Positions 59,204 through 64,000 of a stretch of 64,000 nt of DNA are shown here, piece after piece. The notes under the pieces were generated by a model, which was not told the origin of the DNA, ran no database searches, and saw only the letters and a list, made by a program, of their open reading frames with translations. Made by a program: the position numbers and the translations under genes. Every line of letters starts with the position of its first letter. Position 1 is the stretch's first letter. The DNA is from Rothia sp. SD9660Na (GTDB taxonomy: Bacteria; Actinomycetota; Actinomycetes; Actinomycetales; Micrococcaceae), in the NCBI RefSeq assembly GCF_030064065.1, contig NZ_CP125946.1:1240001-1304000 (forward strand), written 5' to 3'.

Positions 59204-59607
59204 TCCTGCCACCTTTCAAACGCACCGCCGATGATGTAGGTACATGCTTCATCATACGCCTCCTGGCTATCTTGAGCACTGTGCAACTCTCTGATGCCAC
59301 GAGCGGGTAACTTCTTTTTCGGCCTCAGGTAATCGCCAACATGATAGTGAAAATTTTCGTGTGCTGAACAGGCTCGAATAACATCAACTACGGCTTTCAG
59401 CGGAGAGTGATAAGCCAGTAGCCCAACACTGAAATTTACGACCAAAGGATTCTCCCTAGAAAATGAAGCGCAAGTAATATGCCTATCGATTGCTTCCAGC
59501 TGCCGCAACTCATCTAAGTGATACCTAATCGCTGGGGTAGTCTCCACACAATCATCACACCGACTATGAAACTTTGTACCTGGAGTAAGATTCTGATGAC
59601 CTGCCAT
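59182..59607 (-). CDS. Hypothetical protein with CxxC, first gene of an overlapping pair
   Basis: About 141 residues from ATG 59607, chosen because GAGAGGTGG stands 6 nt upstream; the frame extends 12 codons further without a ribosome site. There is a CDDC pair near residue 20 plus H at 15, possibly a metal site, and a His/Asp-rich middle (SAHENFHYHVGDY). Abundant His, Tyr and Arg suggest an enzyme or nucleic-acid protein. Not recognised. Confidence 0.6.
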   Translation of the reverse strand: MAGHQNLTPGTKFHSRCDDCVETTPAIRYHLDELRQLEAIDRHITCASFSRENPLVVNFSVGLLAYHSPLKAVVDVIRACSAHENFHYHVGDYLRPKKKLPARGIRELHSAQDSQEAYDEACTYIIGGAFERWQEWHPKKY

Positions 59608-59698
59608 TTTGCACCACCTCTCGAATACATCTTCGATTATCATAGCAATATTAGACAGGCTTGTTCATTCGCTAGCGATGACTAAAGCAATTAGTTTT

Positions 59699-59991
59699 TC
59701 AAGGAACCTCTACGTTCACAGGCTCAATCAATAACTCTGCCTCTACCTGATCCATCCCAGCAGCAAGCGCAGTTGCGGACTCAAACCAGCTCGTTACCCC
59801 TATTAGCAAAGTCTTTGGCTGGTTGGTAGCAAAAGCAGCTCGGGCCGTATCTATTAGTTCACGGGTACAAAGCTCACGGTCCTCAGCATTGAGCGCTAGG
59901 CCAGGGGAAAACAGTGGCCATACGCTCAGCCGGTAAACCACCCTCAAGTGTTGTGGTAGAAATAATCTGACAGATTGGGGGTGCGGCTCAT
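59699..59991 (-). pseudogene. Frameshifted partner gene of the XRE/ImmA remnant
   Basis: An ATG at 59991 overlaps the upstream stop (ATGA) and reads MSRTPNLSDYFYHNT then stops. A second frame, offset by one nucleotide from about 59945, continues RVVYRLSVWPLFSPGLALNA ... TLLIGVTSWFESATALAAGM to 59699 with no start of its own. The simplest reading is one gene of about 97 codons split by a 1-nt indel. Function unknown; its coupling to the ImmA-like gene suggests a two-gene unit. Confidence 0.6.
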
Positions 59992-60625
59992 CGCACTACC
60001 CGCAGGGCCGGGCGTCCGCTTACACTATGCTTTTCGCTCTTGCCCTCCCTCTGCACCAGGCGCAGACGAGTACTAAACGTCAAGGTCAGCACATCATCAA
60101 CCGGCACCGCAAGATCAGCAGCAATACGCTCGGCCGTCACAGCACCGATTTTATCTGCAGCGAATACCTGCGAGAAAAGCCTGGACTGCTCAAACACTCC
60201 CATACCCTCAGGCTCGCCGTCCCTATACCCCCGGCGTGTTAGCTCAATACACACCTTGCGGTAAATCCAATCAGTCATCCGCCCAGCCTTATGCAAAGAA
60301 GTTACCAAAGCAAAGGCAGATACCTGAAAAATGTATTTAGCCTCTACAAGATCATTTACCGAGGCATTCTGAGGGAGAAAGCATCGACCTGCATGGCAGC
60401 GTCTGGAAGCACCATCACACTAATACCCCGCGACTCGCATAACTGCACCACATTCGGTAAGGGCTTAGTACCTAGCCCCCACTCTTCACGAAGCAATTGA
60501 GCAGCTACCCTTGGGGCTATTCCCTCGAATGAGGGCACGGCAATTGAAGGTAGGGTGAACTTATCCTCCACCCACTGCATGACCTCAATACCGGTAACGC
60601 CCACTGCTGCAGCCGCAGTTCTCAT
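59988..60625 (-). pseudogene. ImmA/IrrE-type (XRE-peptidase) gene with its catalytic segment deleted
   Basis: The 5' piece (60356-60625) matches the part of HTH-ImmA/IrrE proteins before the protease domain (APRVAAQLLREEWGLGTKPL, VVQLCESRGISVMVLPDAAM, VDAFSL). The 3' piece, open from about 60335 through 59988, matches the region after it (FALVTSLHKAGRMTDWIYRK, RRGYRDGEPEGMG). The intervening HExxH zinc-protease segment, roughly 80-100 residues, is absent, and the N-terminal helix-turn-helix is also missing or very short. A decayed regulator or defence gene. Confidence 0.72.
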
Positions 60626-60636
60626 CTTGTTTGACC

Positions 60637-60651
60637 CTCACGCCACGTTAG
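60637..60651 (+). promoter_or_regulatory. MerR-type operator in a 19-bp spacer
   Basis: CTCACGCCACGTTAG, an imperfect palindrome (10 of 15 positions symmetric), fills the spacer between TTGACC (60631-60636) and CACAAT (60656-60661). The 19-nt spacing is the hallmark of promoters twisted open by MerR proteins. The -10 ends 6 nt before the regulator's ATG: autoregulated and leaderless. Confidence 0.7.
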
Positions 60652-60667
60652 ACCCCACAATGGAAAC

Positions 60668-61461
60668 ATGAAGGATCAAGAAACCCTATACACGGTAGGG
60701 GAAGTAGCACAGGCGCTCGGTGTCACGGTGCGAACCCTGCACCACTGGGAATCCCTCGGGCTCGTTGCCCCTGCTGAGCGTACCTGGTCGAATTATCGGC
60801 TTTACGCTCCCAACGATATTGCGACCCTGCAAAGGATCCTCATCTACCGAGCAACCGGCATGAAACTCACCGACATTAAAGATGCCCTGGCCAGTAGCTC
60901 AACCAGTATGGAGCACCTCCGCAGGCAACGCCAGGCTCTCATGGACCAGCAACAGCAGCTTTCAGCTATGGTCGCTGCTATCGACACCCTCATGGAGAAC
61001 GAAATGACGAACAAGAAACTCACCCTCACCGACATCGGTGAAATCCTTGGCAATGCCAACTTCGCCGGCTACCAGGCCGAAGCTGAGGAACGCTACGCCG
61101 GTACGGACGACTGGGCTATCAGCCAGCAGCGCACCGCCACCTGGAATCATGAGGACTGGGCAGGTACAAGAATCGCGCTGCTGAGATAGACGGAAAACTA
61201 GCGGACGCCGTGCGCCGCAGCCTACCAATAGACAGCACCGAGGCGGGCGAGCTCGTCCGCGCCCACCGTCAGCTGCTGAGCGAGTTCTTCCCCGTCACCC
61301 CCGCCAAGCACTACCTTATCTCTCGCGGTTACGTTACGGATGAGCGGTTCACCAGCTACTACGAGTCCCAGCAGCCGGGCCTGGCTCAGTGGCTGGCCGA
61401 CGCCATCGAAGCCGAGTCCCAACGGGTCGGAGTGGACCTGGCTAACCCCACCTGGGACTAA
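60668..61461 (+). pseudogene. TipA-like MerR regulator, split by a frameshift
   Basis: The N-terminal MerR domain (YTVGEVAQALGVTVRTLHHW, RLYAPNDIATLQRILIYRAT) and coiled coil are followed by a TipAS antibiotic-binding domain (FAGYQAEAEERYAGTDDWAI). The first frame stops at 61187. The rest of TipAS continues in another frame, from about 61165 (YKNRAAEIDGKLADAVRRSL) to the stop at 61459. Restoring one nucleotide near 61163 joins them as DWARYKNRAAE, so a 1-nt deletion (or sequencing error) splits the gene. TipA-type proteins sense thiopeptides and other drugs and activate their own promoter. Confidence 0.82.
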
Positions 61462-61482
61462 CAAACATCTCGCCCCCTAACC

Positions 61483-61547
61483 GAGCGTGCGTCATATCGC
61501 TGAGCGTGCACCGACCGTGCGCACGCTCGGCGATGTGGTGCACGCTC
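61483..61547. repeat. Cluster of inverted GAGCGTGC motifs
   Basis: GAGCGTGC occurs at 61483-61490 and 61502-61509, and its complement GCACGCTC at 61521-61528 and 61540-61547. This forms two interleaved inverted pairs between the MerR remnant and the DinB gene. A fifth copy is at 62507-62514. It could be a terminator region or a small repeat element. Confidence 0.7.
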
Positions 61548-61548
61548 G
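61536..61548 (+). repeat. 13-bp direct repeat, left copy
   Basis: TGGTGCACGCTCG, repeated exactly at 62503-62515. The pair brackets the DinB plus Phd genes. Confidence 0.6.
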
Positions 61549-61572
61549 TTGTACCGCCGGTACACTGACCCT

Positions 61573-62097
61573 ATGAAAATTCCCTTTACAGACCCGCCCC
61601 TGACCGGCTCCGAAAAAGAGCTGGTGCTCGGTTATATCCGTTTTCAGCAGGAGGTATTCCTGCGCAAACTCCAGGGCGCGGACGGCACCTGGCTGGGTGA
61701 GAGCGTCCTTGCAACTCCCTTGCACCCCACCAACATGACTCTAGCCGGTATGGCTGGGCACCTCTGGTTCGTTGAGGACTACTGGCGGGAAGAAATCCTA
61801 CTCGGTCGTAGCCTACCTGAGCCATGGGCGTCTTTCGATTGGGAGCAGGATGCGGACGCCGACTGGCACCTGCCCCTTCCCCTGCCTCAGGTTCTAGAGA
61901 ACCTACAGGCCAGCATGGAAGCTACACGGGAACTGCTAGCTGAACGCAACTGGGATGACCTCAGCGAAGGTGCCCTGAAAGATGGCACCCGCTTTAGCTA
62001 CCGCTGGGTCGCCCTGCACCTCATTGAAGAGTGGGGCAGGCATCTGGGCCATGCCGACCTGCTCCGAGAGAATATTGACGGAGAAACCGGCGACTAA
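61573..62097 (+). CDS. DinB/DUF664 family protein
   Basis: A 174-residue four-helix DinB-like protein (LTGSEKELVLGYIRFQQEVFLRKLQ ... MAGHLWFVEDYWRE ... VALHLIEEWGRHLGHADLLRE). The three His at family-typical positions could bind a metal. DUF664 members include mycothiol-dependent transferases, and mshC in this window shows the host makes mycothiol. Start: TACACT (61561-61566) ends 6 nt before ATG 61573 (leaderless); a frame from 61549 includes the promoter. Confidence 0.85.
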   Translation: MKIPFTDPPLTGSEKELVLGYIRFQQEVFLRKLQGADGTWLGESVLATPLHPTNMTLAGMAGHLWFVEDYWREEILLGRSLPEPWASFDWEQDADADWHLPLPLPQVLENLQASMEATRELLAERNWDDLSEGALKDGTRFSYRWVALHLIEEWGRHLGHADLLRENIDGETGD

Positions 62098-62156
62098 GTT
62101 GAAAAATAATCTGCTCAGCCATAGCCCTAACCCTGTACATAATGTACATTTAGTAC

Positions 62157-62411
62157 ATGACAACGACTACCGGAACAGCAGAATTTCGCCAGAACCTCGG
62201 CCACTACTTTGACGAAGTGCAGCGAGAGCCCGTTGCTATCGAAAGCAGAGGCCGCCGCCGAGCCGTCCTTGTCTCCCCCGTCTTTTTCGATCAAGCGCTC
62301 GAAGCACTTGAAGACAAACTTGATACTGCTAAAGCCCGTCAAGCTCGCCAAGCAGCAGACGAAATCCCCTTTGACCAGCTCATGGATGAGCTCGGCATCA
62401 AGCTCTCATGA
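62157..62411 (+). CDS. Phd/YefM-type antitoxin, orphan
   Basis: 84 residues. It starts MTTTTGTAEFRQNLGHYFDE and has the YefM core EPVAIESRGRRRAVLVSPVFF (N-terminal DNA-binding fold) and a helical toxin-binding tail. Normally it neutralises a RelE-type mRNA interferase encoded immediately downstream. Here the downstream toxin is reduced to a remnant, so the antitoxin is orphaned. An AT-rich palindrome-like stretch (TACATAATGTACATTTAGTACA, 62135-62156) before the start is the likely autoregulatory operator. Confidence 0.85.
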   Translation: MTTTTGTAEFRQNLGHYFDEVQREPVAIESRGRRRAVLVSPVFFDQALEALEDKLDTAKARQARQAADEIPFDQLMDELGIKLS

Positions 62412-62479
62412 CAGCTAACTACAAGGACGGCTCATCATCTTGGTTCTAACAATCGGTCACCGGCGAGAAGTCTATAAAA
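62408..62479 (+). pseudogene. Internally deleted RelE/YoeB-type toxin remnant
   Basis: ATG at 62408 overlaps the antitoxin stop (ATGA) and reads MTANYKDGSSSWF then stops. Directly after it another frame gives VLTIGHRREVYKNRK, the typical C-terminus of RelE/ParE toxins. Only the first and last few residues survive, with the body of about 60-70 residues deleted. Confidence 0.6.
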
Positions 62480-62502
62480 ATAGAAAACAGACTCACCCAG
62501 TT

Positions 62503-62515
62503 TGGTGCACGCTCG
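62503..62515 (+). repeat. 13-bp direct repeat, right copy
   Basis: Exact copy of 61536-61548, lying just before the stop of the minus-strand flavoprotein. Confidence 0.6.
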
Positions 62516-62520
62516 CTCAC

Positions 62521-63783
62521 CTAAGCCAGCAGCGCGTTGAACACCTCGGAGGTCGAGGGGTGGGTATAAATGCCCTCACCGACCGCAGCAGCCGGAATCT
62601 TCTGGACCATGGCCAGGGCTACCGTGTTGATTAGCTCCTGGGAATCAATGCACCAGAGGGTGGCACCCAGAATCTGGTTGCTCTCCTTCTCTACCACGAA
62701 CTGGGCGATACCCTCAGGCTGACCCATGATCTTGGGGCGGGGCACAATCGCCAGGTCAGCAATTTTTGACTCGCGCACCTCAACCTTGTAGTCACGCCCA
62801 GCAGCCTCGGCGGTCAGACCCACGGTTGAGAGCGGCGGGTCAATAAAGGTGGTGGTAGGCAGCAGACGGCCGGTGCGGGTTCGGGTTCCATCGCCCCAGC
62901 GGTGCGACAGCACAATGCGGTGGTCATCATAGGACGCGTAGGTGAACTGGGGTGCGCCGGTTACGTCCCCGACTGCGTAGATACCCTCCACGCTGGTACG
63001 GCAGTGTTCATCGACCTCGATTCCCTTCTCGGTGTACTTGACCCCGGCAGCCTCAAGGTCAAGCCCGGCAACTACAGGACGGCGTCCGGTCGCCACCAGA
63101 ATAGCCTCATCGTCAAGCTGCTCGGCGGCCTGCTCCACTGAGATACGCTGATCAACGATTGTAATGCCCTGATTCTCCAGGTGCTCGCGCACCGCCTGGG
63201 CGATGTGCCGGTCGAGGGCGGGCAGGAAGTCCCCCTCGCCCTTGTACATGGTCACCCGGCTACCGAAGCCCGAAAACATGGTGGCGAACTCAAGACCAAT
63301 CGGCCCGCCGCCAATAATGGCCAGGGACGCCGGGGTGTGCTCTAGCTGCTGAATGCTGGTGGAGTCGTGCACGCGTCCGCCCACCTCAACATCCGAGCTG
63401 GCCCCGGTGTTAATAATGATGGTCGAGGCGCTCACCTGCACCTGCTCCCCCACCTGAACAGTAGAAGAATCAAGGAACCTGGCAGCGCCGTCTAGAAGCA
63501 GCACTCCCTTGTCTTCCACCATCTTCTGGTTAGCGGCGTTCAAGCGGTCGATGAAAGTATTGCGGTCATCGCGGGCCTCAGTAAATTCCCGGTGCAGGTG
63601 GGTCTGCTCCAGCAGGAACTTAGTGGGCACACAACCAATATTGATGCAGGTACCGCCGTACATGGCCGGGTCTTGTTCCACCAGTGCTACCCTATCGCCG
63701 GCAGCAGCCCGCTTCATCGCAATGGTCTTTCCTGCCTTGCCAAAACCAATCACCAGTACATCGACGGTGAGCTGTTCCATCAT
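62521..63783 (-). CDS. RclA-like FAD-dependent disulfide oxidoreductase
   Basis: 420 residues of the pyridine nucleotide-disulfide reductase family. The FAD motif is VIGFGKAGKT (residues 12-21) instead of the usual GxGxxG, followed by the redox CxxxxC in YGGTCINIGCVPTK, an NAD-binding IIGGGPIGLEFA, and the dimer domain. IGFGKAGKT plus GGTCINIGC is characteristic of RclA, a copper/NADH oxidoreductase that protects E. coli against hypochlorous acid. Start ATG ATG; the second Met is equally possible. Confidence 0.87.
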   Translation of the reverse strand: MMEQLTVDVLVIGFGKAGKTIAMKRAAAGDRVALVEQDPAMYGGTCINIGCVPTKFLLEQTHLHREFTEARDDRNTFIDRLNAANQKMVEDKGVLLLDGAARFLDSSTVQVGEQVQVSASTIIINTGASSDVEVGGRVHDSTSIQQLEHTPASLAIIGGGPIGLEFATMFSGFGSRVTMYKGEGDFLPALDRHIAQAVREHLENQGITIVDQRISVEQAAEQLDDEAILVATGRRPVVAGLDLEAAGVKYTEKGIEVDEHCRTSVEGIYAVGDVTGAPQFTYASYDDHRIVLSHRWGDGTRTRTGRLLPTTTFIDPPLSTVGLTAEAAGRDYKVEVRESKIADLAIVPRPKIMGQPEGIAQFVVEKESNQILGATLWCIDSQELINTVALAMVQKIPAAAVGEGIYTHPSTSEVFNALLA

Positions 63784-63948
63784 GACTCCTCTGTAGTTTC
63801 TTAGGGGCTTACCCTGCCTACCTTACTCCCAGCAGGTCTCCGCCCCGGGCACCCGCCCAGCAATTTCGCGCAGAAAAAACTCCCGCACCAGACGCTGAAC
63901 ATCTAGGAACGGGGAGTTTTCAGGGGATAGCTCGGTTTCAAACCTGCG

Positions 63949-63999
63949 CTATCGCACATCGCCAATCACGTCGAAGGTGGTTGCTGCACCCTTGGTTTT
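63949..63999 (-). CDS. 3' end of a gene cut by the window edge
   Basis: The minus strand reads KTKGAATTFDVIGDVR followed by TAG at 63949-63951. A hairpin with AAAACTCCC / GGGGAGTTTT arms (about 63872-63914) lies downstream and looks like its terminator. Too short to name. Confidence 0.45.
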   Translation of the reverse strand, partial: KTKGAATTFDVIGDVR

Positions 64000-64000
64000 G

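Noticed and set aside
1..64000. CRISPR arrays, rRNA genes, IS elements or prophage modules
   Set aside because: No regularly spaced repeats, rRNA-like segments, transposase, integrase or phage structural genes were seen on either strand.

Overview
The window looks like a chromosomal segment of a high-GC actinobacterium of the Micrococcaceae, most likely Rothia or a close relative. This is inferred from gene content: a pupylation locus (arc-dop-pup-pafA, fused pafBC) with no 20S proteasome genes in the cluster, mycothiol synthesis (mshC), RbpA, type B L31, a biotin ECF transporter under a BioQ-type operator, and many genes whose -10 hexamer lies 6-7 nt before the start codon (leaderless mRNAs). 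No IS element, prophage, CRISPR array or rRNA operon was seen.

Layout. 1-5.8 kb: trpD, a DUF3054 membrane protein, nfeD plus an SPFH protein, rbpA, then on the minus strand a polyprenol-phosphate mannosyltransferase and a degenerate amidohydrolase. 5.8-20.1 kb is a long minus-strand block: arc, dop, pup, pafA, two FKBP isomerases, fused pafBC, a small membrane protein, tatA, tatC and the Ski2-like helicase, with trmI and an M50 protease at its upstream end. 21-28 kb: PAC2 protein, mshC, uppP, an acidic protein, ldh, selO. 28.0-28.6 kb: a tandem duplication of a complete tRNA-Leu(GAG) unit. 28.6-41.9 kb: pepN, a HIRAN-like membrane protein, LCP ligase, rpmE2, SpoU methylase, ABC ATPase, serB, two SDR genes separated by a 180-nt palindromic rod, DUF3099, SURF1, a truncated xpt and a YdjM-like gene behind a LexA box. 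42-50 kb: an unassigned 26-codon ORF, an ABC-F ATPase, bioY-bioM-bioN, and a heterodimeric ABC exporter.

50.2-62.5 kb is an accessory, defence-like region with many broken genes. It has a type I restriction-modification system whose specificity gene is frameshifted at its start and cut off after the first target-recognition domain. An AT-rich two-gene module (one soluble protein, one membrane protein with about four TM segments) sits exactly where the second recognition domain should be. Around it are an MNT nucleotidyltransferase, a decayed second nucleotidyltransferase, a DEDDh exonuclease-BRCT protein, an unknown overlapping gene pair, an XRE/ImmA-like gene that has lost its catalytic segment, a frameshifted TipA-type MerR regulator, a DinB protein, and a Phd antitoxin whose toxin is reduced to its ends. 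The window closes with an RclA-like flavoprotein and the last codons of another gene.

The best candidates for something undescribed are the AT-rich two-gene module inside hsdS (56.1-57.2 kb), the 180-nt palindromic rod at 37.9-38.1 kb, and the small ORF at 42.0 kb with its structured leader. All functions for these are open.
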